Assembly (NCBI RefSeq): GCF_002933855.1
Contig: NZ_BFAQ01000011.1
Coordinates: 371,442-435,441 of the forward strand
Direction of reading: 5' to 3'
DNA length: 64,000 nt
DNA from: Vibrio penaeicida
GTDB taxonomy: Bacteria > Pseudomonadota > Gammaproteobacteria > Enterobacterales > Vibrionaceae
The notes beneath the pieces were generated by a model. It was not told the origin of the DNA. It worked only from the letters and a program-made list of their open reading frames with translations, and ran no database searches. Position numbers and translations under genes: made by a program. This document shows positions 1 to 9,283 of this stretch, in pieces (the stretch's first letter is position 1; each line of letters begins with the position of its first letter).

Positions 1-72
1 GTCTTCAACCGAACGTCGATACGCAAACTAGGATTAGAAGTCGCTGAAGTCACAATATTCTTCCAGAAGTAA
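1..72 (+). CDS. Possible 3' end of an unidentified gene
   Basis: Frame 1 is open from the window edge to TAA at 70-72, giving 23 residues that end in VTIFFQK. It is too short to identify. It may equally be non-coding sequence downstream of the leftward ybaM gene. Confidence 0.2.
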   Translation, partial: VFNRTSIRKLGLEVAEVTIFFQK

Positions 73-80
73 CAATTTTA

Positions 81-129
81 TTTCAAACGCACATGTTTTA
101 TTTCAAACGCATATGTTTTATATGAACGC
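81..129. repeat. 20-bp tandem direct repeat, about 2.5 copies
   Basis: Units at 81-100 and 101-120 differ at one position (acatg versus atatg after tttcaaacgc). A partial third copy, tatgaacgc, follows at 121-129. It lies in the AT-rich gap just downstream of the leftward ybaM gene. No function is evident. Confidence 0.6.
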
Positions 130-170
130 TACGACACGATTTTTCTGAAAGAGTCGATTTGATAAACTTG

Positions 171-344
171 TTATTTACTGTCTTTAGTTAAATGCTTTTT
201 TTGAAGGTCAGACTTAACAATCTCTAGTGCCGCCAGAGCGGTTTCAATATCCACTTCGTTAGACTCCAACAAATAGATGAGATCAACAGCCAGCTTGATT
301 TCGTCTGGTGCGGTGTCTAATGGAGAAGAATTGGAATGATTCAT
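171..344 (-). CDS. ybaM: YbaM/RsmS-type DUF2496 small protein (57 aa)
   Basis: A 57-codon gene running from ATG at 344 down to TAA at 171. The protein begins [20 protein letters not shown] and continues with an acidic helical segment ([19 protein letters not shown]) and a lysine-rich tail. This matches the DUF2496 (YbaM, also called RsmS) family, which in enterobacteria also follows priC. Its start ATGA overlaps the priC stop by four bases, so translation is probably coupled. It is the last gene of the dinG-tauE-priC-ybaM chain. The biochemical role is not settled. Confidence 0.8.
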   Translation of the reverse strand: MNHSNSSPLDTAPDEIKLAVDLIYLLESNEVDIETALAALEIVKSDLQKKHLTKDSK

Positions 345-892
345 ACTTGATTGCGCTCTCTATAGGTAATTTGGTTTTCAATTTTTAGCTTAGATTCTTG
401 GCAGCGTTTAAGGCGTTGCTCTGCCGCTACTAGCGTTTGTTGAGCCTGACTCTGCATATACGCGGGAGCTGACTCAAGCGCATTAGATTTTTCGACTACG
501 AGCTCTTTTAACCGGCGTTCCCATTCTTGATGTTGCGCCATTTCCTGATAGAGCTGATTGATTGGCTTCTGAAAGTGACTTGAATGTTTGATTTCACTCT
601 TTCTAATGGTTTGCGTCGACAGTTCACGCTGTATGGCTTCGAGTTGAGAAATCATTTGAGCGGTTAAATGCTCGGCTCTTAAAGGTGTTAACCTTCCACT
701 TTCTTGTTCTCTGATAATCGATTGAAAAGTTGATTCGAGCTCTTGGACACAAGGAACCAATAAACGCGCCTTACAGTGAAAAAGTCGTTCATCAAAAAGT
801 GCCTGATGGTGTTCGCCTCTTTGGCGGTCAAGTTGTGCCGCTTGAAGGCTTAGCTGAGCAATATTTTCCTTCAGGGAACTGAAATTCTTCAT
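341..892 (-). CDS. priC: Primosomal replication protein PriC
   Basis: A 183-aa, mostly helical, basic protein typical of PriC (about 175 aa in E. coli). PriC takes part in the PriA-independent route of loading DnaB onto stalled forks by remodelling SSB on single-stranded DNA. I chose ATG at 892 over the upstream in-frame TTG at 907 because it forms an ATGA overlap with the tauE stop. The TTG would reach back into tauE. The 3' end overlaps ybaM in the same way. Sequence features are an N-terminal [16 protein letters not shown] helix and Arg/Gln-rich central helices. Lying downstream of dinG places it in a replication/repair transcription unit. Confidence 0.85.
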   Translation of the reverse strand: MKNFSSLKENIAQLSLQAAQLDRQRGEHHQALFDERLFHCKARLLVPCVQELESTFQSIIREQESGRLTPLRAEHLTAQMISQLEAIQRELSTQTIRKSEIKHSSHFQKPINQLYQEMAQHQEWERRLKELVVEKSNALESAPAYMQSQAQQTLVAAEQRLKRCQESKLKIENQITYRERNQV

Positions 893-1668
893 AGGGTTAC
901 AAACCAAGCATCAAACGCCAGTTTACCAGCAAGTACAACCACGACAGTGACAAAAACAGGGCGAATGAATTTTGCTCCAAATTTGATAGCTGAATGAGCG
1001 CCTACGTAAGCGCCTACCATTAAGCATACACCCATCGTAAGACCTAATACCCAATTAATGTGCCCTAAGAAAGCAAACATAACTAAAGAGGTAAAATTAC
1101 TGGTGAAGTTCATGGCTTTGGCCAAACCGGAAGCCAACAGAATATTCATCTTGTACAACGCCATACTACTTACTGTCCAAAACGCACCAGTACCTGGTCC
1201 TGCTACTCCATCATAGAAACCTAGAGTTAGGCTTTGTAGCCATTGTTTTTTCGTAAGGCTAGGGCACGGCTCTGGGGCAGCATTGTTTGATGCTTTCACT
1301 GGTTTGTGAAAGATCGTATACAGAGCGGTGATTAAAATAACAAGGGGTAGAACTTTCTCCAGCCACTCGGTGCTGATGGCGTCGACGGCAAAGGTTCCTA
1401 TGGTCGCACCTATGAGTGTACCTATGAATGCCTTCTTCCAACATTCTGGTTTAAACAACCGCTTCTTATAGTATGTGATAGCGGCAGTCGAGGAGGCAAA
1501 GGTTGCCGCAAGTTTATTCGTTCCTAAGGCGATATGCGGAGGCAGACCTATTGATAGCAAAGCAGGGACGGTTAGCATTCCGCCACCGCCAGCTACCGCA
1601 TCAATAAATCCTGCAAGAAATGCCACAAGAGCGAGAGCAACCAACATTGTTGGTTCTATAAATTCCAT
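889..1668 (-). CDS. TauE/SafE (YfcA-type) inner-membrane permease
   Basis: A 259-aa integral membrane protein with about eight hydrophobic segments. It has the family's N-terminal glycine-rich signature (FIDAVAGGGGMLTVPAL, residues about 21-37) and a second half-repeat motif (GFYDGVAGPGTGAFWT). TauE/SafE proteins (old DUF81) export or import small sulfonates, sulfite or similar organic anions. YfcA members have no established substrate. It lies 21 bp after dinG and overlaps priC by four bases, so it is co-transcribed with replication genes with no obvious functional link. The substrate cannot be inferred. Confidence 0.88.
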   Translation of the reverse strand: MEFIEPTMLVALALVAFLAGFIDAVAGGGGMLTVPALLSIGLPPHIALGTNKLAATFASSTAAITYYKKRLFKPECWKKAFIGTLIGATIGTFAVDAISTEWLEKVLPLVILITALYTIFHKPVKASNNAAPEPCPSLTKKQWLQSLTLGFYDGVAGPGTGAFWTVSSMALYKMNILLASGLAKAMNFTSNFTSLVMFAFLGHINWVLGLTMGVCLMVGAYVGAHSAIKFGAKFIRPVFVTVVVVLAGKLAFDAWFVTL

Positions 1669-1689
1669 ATGATTGCTTATTATTTGTTA

Positions 1690-3765
1690 TTAATAATCGA
1701 TACGTCTTTTGAATGGAGGCAATGAGTCTATTAAAGACTTGCCATAACGCTTTGTGACGAGTCGCCTGTCTAGGATGACGACTCTACCAGAATCTCGTTC
1801 TTTACGCAGCAACCTACCAACAGATTGAATCAGCTTTTTACTGGCTTCTGGTACAGAAATTTGGAGAAAAGGGTTTCCGCCTTTTCGCTCTATATACTCT
1901 GCATGAGCCTCTTCTACTGGAGAGGTGGGAACCGCAAAAGGAATTTTAGTAATAATGAGGTTTTCTAATAGCTCACCAGGTAAGTCTAACCCTTCCGAAA
2001 AACTCCCTGTTCCAAAGAGAATACTGGTTTTTTTCTTACTACAATAAAATTTATGTTTCTTGAGGATCTCGTTGCGTGAAGTTTCGCCTTGCACTTGTAA
2101 CATCCATTTATTTTTCTTTGCGAGTTTCTCTATGCCTTGCTCTACTTTATTCATTTGCCAATAAGAAGCAAACAAAACCAAATTGGCTTTTCCCTCCTCT
2201 ATATAGGAAGGAAGAGTTTCAATTAAACAATCAGTAAACTCGCTAGCTTGTGGCTCGAATTTAAGTTTAGGTATGTAGAGTTCACCTTGATTTTGGTAAT
2301 CAAAAGGAGAGGCAAGCGCTAAAAATTGTGTGCCGTCTTCTTCTTTTTCACTGATACCCGTCTGACGACAGAAAAACGAAAAGGAGTTGAGCGCCCTTAT
2401 AGTGGCAGAGACTAAAACAGCACCAGCGCAGCGACTCCATAACAGTTGGTCTAGTTGCCAGCCCACCTCTAACGGGGATACCGATACAATAAAGTCACCC
2501 TCTCGCTCTTCCGAGGTCTCGACCCATCGAGCTAATGGTGCGCCTTTCTCTCTTGTAGGCTCCGCCATCAAATGCCATACCTTCGACAAATTTTCGTATC
2601 TTTGTAAAAAGAACCCTATCTCAGCCAGTGCGGGTTCAGCTAAACGATTTGATAGTTCCCCTTCTTTTACGCGCTCGGAAATTAAATCGGCAATCTTAGC
2701 TAGAGCTTGCGCGCCCTTTTTACTCGCTTTCTTAAGTTCCTGAGATTCATTTTCTAGCCATGTCGGTAGCTCACCGTGCTCAAAGCGGTAACTTTTGTCT
2801 ATAAATAAAGACGGGTCAAATTGCTTCGCCAGTTGGTTTAGGCTAGGAATGAGGTGTTGTATCGAGTCTTGCAGCTCATTTCTAAATCGACTCACTCGCT
2901 TATCATCTGCTAGGGAACACAGCTTTGCAGATTGTGAATTTAACTTCTCTAACCAAGAAGCAACTCCTTTCAAACTTGCCGAAGCAGACGAATGGTCACG
3001 TGCCACTTTAGGGAGGTGGTGGGCTTCATCAAAGACAAAGATAGTTTGCTCAGGCTCCGGAAGGATAACTCCGCCTCCTAATTCAGCGTCTGCCATGACT
3101 AAGCTGTGGTTCGCGATAATGACGTCGACTTTATCCAACTGAGAGCGTGCTTTTTGAAAAGGGCAGTCGCGATGAGAAGGTAAAGTTGCATTACAGCTGT
3201 GTTTATCGCTGACAATACGTGACCACAGAACATCTGATATAGGGGCTGACCATGAGTCTCGCTCACCGTCCCATTTATTTGAACTCAGTTGAGAGTACAT
3301 TTGTTGCAACGTTTCTATATCGTTGCTTGATGGCTTGCTTTCAAAAATAGCGATTTGTTGATCTGAACTTCCACTTGCTATAGCCAGTTTTTCAGCACAG
3401 CAATATCTTTGGCGTCCTTTTGCTAATGCAAATGAGAACGGAACATCACTAATTCTACGAAATAGCGGGAGGTCTTTGTGAACAAGCTGTTCTTGTAGTG
3501 CAACTGTGGCGGTAGAAATCACGACCTTCTTCTTACTAAAAGATGCAAAAGGAATGGCACTCATTAAATACGCTAATGACTTACCAATGCCTGTTCCAGC
3601 TTCGGCGACAAGCATTCTATTTGACTTGTGATACTGCCCTGCCAATGTTCGAGCAATCTCCGAAACGAGATAGTTTTGTGCGCGTCTTGGTATAAAGTTT
3701 TCTAAATGATTTTGCAGATTGCTATAGCTGCTGCGAATGGACTTTTGAATCGTTGTATTAAGCAT
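1690..3765 (-). CDS. dinG: ATP-dependent DNA helicase DinG
   Basis: A 691-aa XPD-like superfamily 2 helicase that unwinds 5'-to-3' and resolves R-loops and forked or G-quadruplex DNA. Visible motifs are Walker A AEAGTGIGKS near residue 53, DEAH box FVFDEAHHL, and motif VI GRLLRKERDSG near the C terminus. A cysteine set fits the Fe-S cluster domain (one in RYCC, then C-N7-C with CNATLPSHRDC). I start at ATG 3765 (MLNTTIQKS), since the open frame extends 13 codons further without a convincing start. It is the first gene of the leftward chain with tauE, priC and ybaM, divergent from the porin. No LexA box was seen upstream. Confidence 0.92.
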   Translation of the reverse strand: MLNTTIQKSIRSSYSNLQNHLENFIPRRAQNYLVSEIARTLAGQYHKSNRMLVAEAGTGIGKSLAYLMSAIPFASFSKKKVVISTATVALQEQLVHKDLPLFRRISDVPFSFALAKGRQRYCCAEKLAIASGSSDQQIAIFESKPSSNDIETLQQMYSQLSSNKWDGERDSWSAPISDVLWSRIVSDKHSCNATLPSHRDCPFQKARSQLDKVDVIIANHSLVMADAELGGGVILPEPEQTIFVFDEAHHLPKVARDHSSASASLKGVASWLEKLNSQSAKLCSLADDKRVSRFRNELQDSIQHLIPSLNQLAKQFDPSLFIDKSYRFEHGELPTWLENESQELKKASKKGAQALAKIADLISERVKEGELSNRLAEPALAEIGFFLQRYENLSKVWHLMAEPTREKGAPLARWVETSEEREGDFIVSVSPLEVGWQLDQLLWSRCAGAVLVSATIRALNSFSFFCRQTGISEKEEDGTQFLALASPFDYQNQGELYIPKLKFEPQASEFTDCLIETLPSYIEEGKANLVLFASYWQMNKVEQGIEKLAKKNKWMLQVQGETSRNEILKKHKFYCSKKKTSILFGTGSFSEGLDLPGELLENLIITKIPFAVPTSPVEEAHAEYIERKGGNPFLQISVPEASKKLIQSVGRLLRKERDSGRVVILDRRLVTKRYGKSLIDSLPPFKRRIDY

Positions 3766-4279
3766 TTTCTGCCTCTGATTTAATCGCGCGAGATTGTAGC
3801 ACAATCCCGCAGTTGCATGTGTTTTCGTCAGAATGCCGTGCTTTTTAGGTAAATCTAGATCTCAATCACAAAAAAAAATTGAACGATCATGGGGTTAGGT
3901 AAAGTCGATAAAAAGTGTAGATAATAATATCAAGAAACCCCACCAGATGGAATTATTGACTTAATTTGATGTGATTTTATTGAGTTATTAATTTTTTGTG
4001 CTGAAAAAATAAAAACAACAGGAAAAGATTTTATATAAAAATATGATGTGATTTCACTCTAAAAGTTCATGCTGTCAATGTAAGTTGTTGATATATAATT
4101 ATTTACGAATTTTTATTTTTATTTTTTTAGTCATTTGACATGTAGCGGATTCTTCTGCAATCTTAACATCGAAATTTAGAGGAGTTGTGCCTTAAGCAAA
4201 TTCTTAAGAATCGACTCTAATAAAACTAAATAAGGGAACCGAAAAGGAATTCCCAGCTAAGAAAAGGCAGTGGATTATT
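3766..4279. promoter_or_regulatory. AT-rich divergent region between dinG and the porin
   Basis: 514 bp without a gene. It is strongly AT-rich, with long A and T runs, and contains the 10-mer gatgtgattt twice (3968-3977 and 4045-4054). These resemble one arm of a CRP site (TGTGA) followed by an A/T arm. A leader of roughly 100 nt or more probably precedes the porin start. In V. cholerae the porin gene at this locus (ompT) is controlled by CRP and ToxR. Transferring that here is inference. No rRNA, tRNA or small ORF was found. Confidence 0.45.
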
Positions 4280-5266
4280 ATGAAAAAGACTCTAGTAGCT
4301 CTAGCAGTTATGGCGGTTGCAGGTTCTGCAAACGCTGGTATCGAACTTTACAACAAAGATGGCGTTACTGTGAACATGCACGGTGACATGGAGGTTCGTT
4401 ACAAAAAAGCTAAAACTGAAGATGCTGAGCTTCAACAAGAAATTGATGATGCTGATTTCGGTTTTGATACTCGTTACGCAATCAACGATGCAACTCAAGT
4501 AGGTTTCTACTGGGAATTTTCTGCTATCGATAGTGATAAAGCAGAAGGTAAAGCTGGATACGGCGACGCATACGTAGGTTTTTACAACGATCAGCTAGGT
4601 ACTCTAAAAATTGGTAAACTAGCAACTCAACTTGATGACGCGGGCGTTGGTTCTGATTACCTATTCGGTATCACATCTTTTGTAAACGATGCTGATTTCA
4701 GTGGCGACGAAGCAATTCGTTATGACCTAGACAAAGGTGCTTTCTACTTCGGTCTTGGTCTTGTTCAAGACAAGCATGACAACAAAAAGCTAGGTAAAGA
4801 TGGTAGCTACGTTGACGTTAAAGCTGGTTACCGTGTAGCTGACTTTGACTTTACTGGTTTCTTTGCACAAGCTAACTTTAAGAAAGAAACTACAAAAGAT
4901 GGTGCTGTTGTTATCTCTAGTGGTGACAAAGAATCTCTAATGGCTCTTGAAGCTCGTTATGCTGGTATTGACAGCGTAAACCTTGAAGCAGGTTATTACT
5001 CTGTTAAGAACAGTCCTGAAACAGGTGATTCAACAACAGACAACACTATCGCTTTGGCAGCTGATTACACTATGGAAGCTTGGAAATTCGCTGGTGGCTT
5101 TAGCACTACGAATTTCGGTGCAGACGGTGTTGATGACAAGAATGCATGGTTTGTAAACGCAGGTTACGGTATTGCTCCTTCAACGACTGTTTATGCAGAA
5201 GTTGGTGGTGATAACGGTGACAAGAGCGAGACTGGCTACGGTGTTGGTATCAAAGCTTCTTTCTAA
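4280..5266 (+). CDS. General outer-membrane porin (OmpT/OmpU family)
   Basis: 328 aa with a typical signal peptide (MKKTLVALAVMAVAGSANA, cleavage after ANA). A Gram-negative porin barrel follows: alternating hydrophobic/polar strands, an acidic mature N terminus (GIELYNKDGVTVNMHGDMEVRYKK) and a C-terminal phenylalanine (GIKASF) used for BAM recognition. It forms a trimeric diffusion pore for small hydrophilic solutes. The neighbours dinG and a UPF0319 gene match the V. cholerae ompT locus as I remember it, so it is probably the OmpT counterpart, but OmpU-type porins are close relatives. Codon use is highly biased, as in strongly expressed genes. A hairpin terminator follows at 5294. Confidence 0.88.
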   Translation: MKKTLVALAVMAVAGSANAGIELYNKDGVTVNMHGDMEVRYKKAKTEDAELQQEIDDADFGFDTRYAINDATQVGFYWEFSAIDSDKAEGKAGYGDAYVGFYNDQLGTLKIGKLATQLDDAGVGSDYLFGITSFVNDADFSGDEAIRYDLDKGAFYFGLGLVQDKHDNKKLGKDGSYVDVKAGYRVADFDFTGFFAQANFKKETTKDGAVVISSGDKESLMALEARYAGIDSVNLEAGYYSVKNSPETGDSTTDNTIALAADYTMEAWKFAGGFSTTNFGADGVDDKNAWFVNAGYGIAPSTTVYAEVGGDNGDKSETGYGVGIKASF

Positions 5267-5293
5267 GCTATCTACATAGTTAGACAGATTTTA

Positions 5294-5319
5294 AAGCCAC
5301 CTCTATGAGGTGGCTTTTG
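5294..5319 (+). terminator. Rho-independent terminator of the porin gene
   Basis: Stem aagccacctc / gaggtggctt with a three-base loop, followed by ttgttt. It lies 28 bp after the porin stop. Confidence 0.8.
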
Positions 5320-5400
5320 TTTATCTGTAATTAAATTTATTATTGTAATTCTTAAGGTTATAATCTTTTAGTGAATTTATTTGTGTTGGTTTGGTGGTGT

Positions 5401-6042
5401 ATGAATTTTATTAGAATATCTGTCTTAGCGCTTTCTTCTGTCTTGGCGTTTTCTTCCTTTGCTGCGAACGTTGTCCCATCGAAAGGTCTGTCTATTTTAC
5501 TTGTCAACGGCAAAGAAACCGAAAGTAAAATGAAACCAACACGTATTCAAGAGGGTTTTAATCAGATTGTTGTTCGTATGGACATGGACGTCGGACGTGG
5601 TAGTGGTAATAACCGCTTTACTTCTGCTCCCTATATCATCACTTTTGATGTCAATCAGAATGACGTTCAGGTTTCTCCACCAAAGGTTTACAGTAAAATT
5701 CATGCGGAAAACGTTTTTCGCGGAGTACCTGAGTGGAAAGTAGAATCTGATGGTTCAAAAATTGCCTATACAAGTGTAAAGCTTAAAGGTAGGACTGGAA
5801 CCTTGCCGTATTCAGGTATTGAGGAATTGGTAGAAGAGTATAATATCAGTCAGGGTATTTCATTTTCAGCAGCACCTGTTGCTATAACAGCGACGGCAAA
5901 AACAGTACCAACCTCTAAGCCCCAAAAAGCAGCGGCTAAAAACCTGCAATCTAAAACATTAGAACAGCTACAGGCGTGGTATTTGAAAGCGTCTAAAGAA
6001 GAGCGTAAGGCTTTTCGTAAATGGATGATCGATCAAGAATAG
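5401..6042 (+). CDS. yccT: UPF0319 / DUF2057 family periplasmic protein (YccT-like)
   Basis: 213 aa from ATG 5401. The frame is also open from GTG 5371, but the ATG gives a clean signal peptide (MNFIRISVLALSSVLAFSSFAA). After the signal come the family motifs: VVPSKGLSILLVNGKE, a central FNQIVVRMDMDVGRG strand region and SAPYIITFDV. The C-terminal tail is Lys/Ala-rich and ends in a WYLKASKEERKAFRKW-type helix. The DUF2057 family is exported and its function is poorly known. In Salmonella/E. coli YccT has been linked to curli regulation. The position after the porin matches V. cholerae UPF0319 protein VC_1853. Confidence 0.8.
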   Translation: MNFIRISVLALSSVLAFSSFAANVVPSKGLSILLVNGKETESKMKPTRIQEGFNQIVVRMDMDVGRGSGNNRFTSAPYIITFDVNQNDVQVSPPKVYSKIHAENVFRGVPEWKVESDGSKIAYTSVKLKGRTGTLPYSGIEELVEEYNISQGISFSAAPVAITATAKTVPTSKPQKAAAKNLQSKTLEQLQAWYLKASKEERKAFRKWMIDQE

Positions 6043-6204
6043 ATCGCATAAAAAAATTGATAGTTGAGGGCGGCGATTGCCGCTTTCTTGCTTTTTAAGT
6101 CTTTCTTGTTTCATTGGTACTTATGAAATTCTTACTGGGAAGGACATAAAGTACAGCTTTCAGTTAATTCAATGAATTATGCTATTTCTTATCCAAAGCT
6201 GAGG

Positions 6205-9200
6205 TTAATGAAAGTCTCTAGATTGCGTTTTTAATTTGGATAAGCGGTTGGTCATGTCAGTCAGTTTTCCTGCGATTACATGTATAACTTCCCCTTCTCG
6301 TTCTAGAATTCCTTTTACTTTTAGTATCTTTGCCGTCAGGTAAGCTTGTTTTTGAGCTCTTGCTGTTGCACCCCATACAACGACATTCACATTCCCAGTG
6401 TCGTCCTCTAGTGTGAAAAATGTGACTCCGGCGGCTGTGCCGGGGGATTGCCTACCTGTCACTAGTCCAATGACAGTGATCAGAGACTTATGTGGCTTAT
6501 TAGAAAGCTCTTGCATCCGTGTGAATCTCGGCAGCATACCTGCATTGCTTAGCAATGTGACAGGGTGTTTGTTTAAAGAAAGCCCTGTGGCGGCGTAGTC
6601 TTCCGTTAAGGTGCTGAAATCGTCTGGCTGATAAAAGTAGCCACTATCTCGCTCTTTCAGTGAATGAAACAAGGGTAGGTCGTCGGCATCATCCATTATC
6701 TTCCAGCGTGCGGAGAAACGATTACCAGCAAATGCTTTTAGTGCATCTGCAGAGGCGAGAGTTTCCAAATCTTTACGTTCGACTCCTATATTTTTCAAAT
6801 CTGAAGTGTGTTGATAACCTGAATGAGGACGGTGGTGGGTGATTAATTCAGCGGTCTCTTTTTTTAATCCTTTGACTAGCCTCATCCCTAGTCGAATATG
6901 AAAACTATCGTTACTTCTCACTACTGAGTGATCGTAGTTTGAGTGATTCACACAAATTGGTTTTACATTAATTCCATGCCTTCGAGCATCTTGGACCAGC
7001 TGAGATACACTGTAAAACCCCATAGGGTGGCTGTTCATTAATGCCGTATAAAAAGCTTCGGGGTAGTAATATTTTAACCAAGATGAGACGTATGCAAGGA
7101 CCGCAAAAGAAGCAGAGTGGCTTTCAGGAAAGCCATACTCACCAAATCCACATATCTGATCAAAAAGTCTTTTAGCGAACTCTTCTTGGTAGTCTCTCTC
7201 TAGCATGCCATTGATGAGTTTGGAACGGAATTGCATCAGTTGACCACTCTTTTTCCACGATGCCATTGCTCTTCGAAGTTTGTCGGCTTCTCCTCCTGAA
7301 AAACCGGCTGCAACCATAGCAAGTTTGATCACTTGCTCCTGAAATATGGGAACACCCATTGTTCTAGATAGCACATCTTTTACGGCTTCCGATGGGTAGG
7401 TGACTTCTTCAATGCCATTACGTCGCTTGAGGAATGGATGAACCATGTCGCCTTGTATTGGACCAGGGCGGACAATGGCGATTTGAATGACTAAGTCGTA
7501 ATAGTTCTTAGGACGTAATCTAGGCAACATGCTCATTTGAGCGCGAGACTCTATTTGAAACACACCGATGGTATCGGCTTTTTGAATCATGCTATAAACG
7601 TTAGGATCATCTTGCTTGCGAGTAATATCCGCAATGCTCAGCTCAATGTTATGGAAAGATTGGATTGTTTTAAAGCATTTACGAATTGCCGTTAGCATCC
7701 CTAATGCTAAAACATCGACTTTGAGTAACCCCAAACTTTCAAGATCATCCTTGTCCCATTGAATGACGGTACGTTCGTTCATTGCTGCATTTTCAACAGG
7801 AACCAACTCATATAAAGGTCCTGATGAGATGACAAAACCGCCGACATGCTGAGAAAGGTGGCGTGGAAACCCAAGTATTTCATTGACCAGTTGAATGAAA
7901 AGCTGCCCTTGATAAGCGTCAGGGTCGAGACCGAGCTCGACTATTTGCGCTTGCCAATTCAATTCTTTATCTCGCCTATTCACATTCTTTATAAAGAATT
8001 CGAGTTGTTCTTCTGAGATCCCTAAAGCTTTACCCACTTCTCTTACCGCGCTTTTAAATCGGTAGGTGATGACAGTAGCAGAGAGAGCAGCGCGACTGCG
8101 ACCATATTTCTGATAGATATATTGAATAACTTCTTCACGTCGTTCATGTTCAAAATCGACATCGATATCGGGTGGTTCATTGCGCTCTCTGCTGATGAAC
8201 CTTTCAAAAAGCACTGATATTTGCCGAGGATCAACCGCTGTGATTTCTAGGCAGTAACAAACAACAGAATTGGCGGCAGATCCTCTACCTTGATAGAGAA
8301 TTTTCTTTCGTTTGGCAAACATGACAATGTCATAGATGGTTAGAAAGTAAAATGGGTAATTTAACTCCTCAATCAAAGCCAATTCTTTATCGATAAGTTT
8401 TTGTATATCGGATGGGACGCCTTGAGGAAAGCGGCGTTTGCTGCCCGCTTTTACTTGCTCATTTAGATAATCTATTGCCGTGTACCCATTTGGAACCAGT
8501 TCGCTTGGGTATTCGTATTGAAGAGAACCTAAGTCGAAACGACAACGCGAGAGAATACGCTCGGTTTCAACATACCATTCTTTCTTGAAGATTCTTTGAA
8601 GCTTATCTTTCGAGCGAAGTGAATGCTCACAATTACTTTGAAGTAACCGACCAGCTTTACTGACGCTCGTACCATGCTTAATCGCGGTCAAAGTATGCTG
8701 CAAAGGAAGCCTAGCTTCATTATGCATGAGGACACCACCACAGGCCGTTATTGGAATATGGTATAAAGCGCTAAGGTGTTCACAGTGCTGTATAAACGCA
8801 TGGTCATCATGTTGGAGATGGCGTTGTAGACCTATCCATAACTTTTGGGAGTGGTGTTTGGTTAACCATTTTGCCCAATGGTAGTCACAATCTTTGTGGG
8901 TTGGTAGCCAGAGAATCAAACAATGCTTTGCTGACATGATATCCCATTCAGACAAACTGTATTCCCCTTTAGGGCTGCGTCTTCGTGCATTTGATATAAT
9001 TCGGCATAACTCACCATACCCCTGTCTATTTGTAGATAGCAGGATTAATTCAAGCTCTTCCCCCATTCGAAATAATGAACCAACAACGAGTTTCAGTTGT
9101 AACTCTTGAACTTGTATCGCCTTATAAGCCCGTACTACACCAGCAACGGAACATTCATCGGTAATGGCAATCCCTGAATATTGTAAAAAATCAGCTTGAA

Positions 9201-9276
9201 CAACTAACTCCTCTGGGTGAGAAGCTCCTTCTAAGAAGGAGAAATTAGTTTGGCAAAACAATTCGGTATAACCCAT
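6205..9276 (-). CDS. dnaE2: Error-prone DNA polymerase DnaE2 (ImuC)
   Basis: 1023 aa, a C-family DNA polymerase alpha subunit of the DnaE2 branch. It begins MGYTELFCQTNFSFLEGA, which is the PHP-domain start of DnaE2. The open frame extends 30 codons upstream, but that stretch overlaps imuB and lacks homology. Other landmarks are GRGSAANSVVCYCL, the palm carboxylates in PPDIDVDFEHERRE, a helix-hairpin-helix region, and a C-terminal OB fold (VIGLVTGRQSPGT...FFTLEDDTG). DnaE2 does the synthesis step of SOS mutagenesis together with ImuA and ImuB. It lies 7 bp after imuB, in an operon under the LexA box at 11373. Confidence 0.95.
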   Translation of the reverse strand: MGYTELFCQTNFSFLEGASHPEELVVQADFLQYSGIAITDECSVAGVVRAYKAIQVQELQLKLVVGSLFRMGEELELILLSTNRQGYGELCRIISNARRRSPKGEYSLSEWDIMSAKHCLILWLPTHKDCDYHWAKWLTKHHSQKLWIGLQRHLQHDDHAFIQHCEHLSALYHIPITACGGVLMHNEARLPLQHTLTAIKHGTSVSKAGRLLQSNCEHSLRSKDKLQRIFKKEWYVETERILSRCRFDLGSLQYEYPSELVPNGYTAIDYLNEQVKAGSKRRFPQGVPSDIQKLIDKELALIEELNYPFYFLTIYDIVMFAKRKKILYQGRGSAANSVVCYCLEITAVDPRQISVLFERFISRERNEPPDIDVDFEHERREEVIQYIYQKYGRSRAALSATVITYRFKSAVREVGKALGISEEQLEFFIKNVNRRDKELNWQAQIVELGLDPDAYQGQLFIQLVNEILGFPRHLSQHVGGFVISSGPLYELVPVENAAMNERTVIQWDKDDLESLGLLKVDVLALGMLTAIRKCFKTIQSFHNIELSIADITRKQDDPNVYSMIQKADTIGVFQIESRAQMSMLPRLRPKNYYDLVIQIAIVRPGPIQGDMVHPFLKRRNGIEEVTYPSEAVKDVLSRTMGVPIFQEQVIKLAMVAAGFSGGEADKLRRAMASWKKSGQLMQFRSKLINGMLERDYQEEFAKRLFDQICGFGEYGFPESHSASFAVLAYVSSWLKYYYPEAFYTALMNSHPMGFYSVSQLVQDARRHGINVKPICVNHSNYDHSVVRSNDSFHIRLGMRLVKGLKKETAELITHHRPHSGYQHTSDLKNIGVERKDLETLASADALKAFAGNRFSARWKIMDDADDLPLFHSLKERDSGYFYQPDDFSTLTEDYAATGLSLNKHPVTLLSNAGMLPRFTRMQELSNKPHKSLITVIGLVTGRQSPGTAAGVTFFTLEDDTGNVNVVVWGATARAQKQAYLTAKILKVKGILEREGEVIHVIAGKLTDMTNRLSKLKTQSRDFH

Positions 9277-9283
9277 AAGTACC

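Noticed and set aside
5371..5400. GTG start 10 codons upstream in the UPF0319 gene
   Set aside because: It would place FVLVWWC before a complete signal peptide that begins at ATG 5401.
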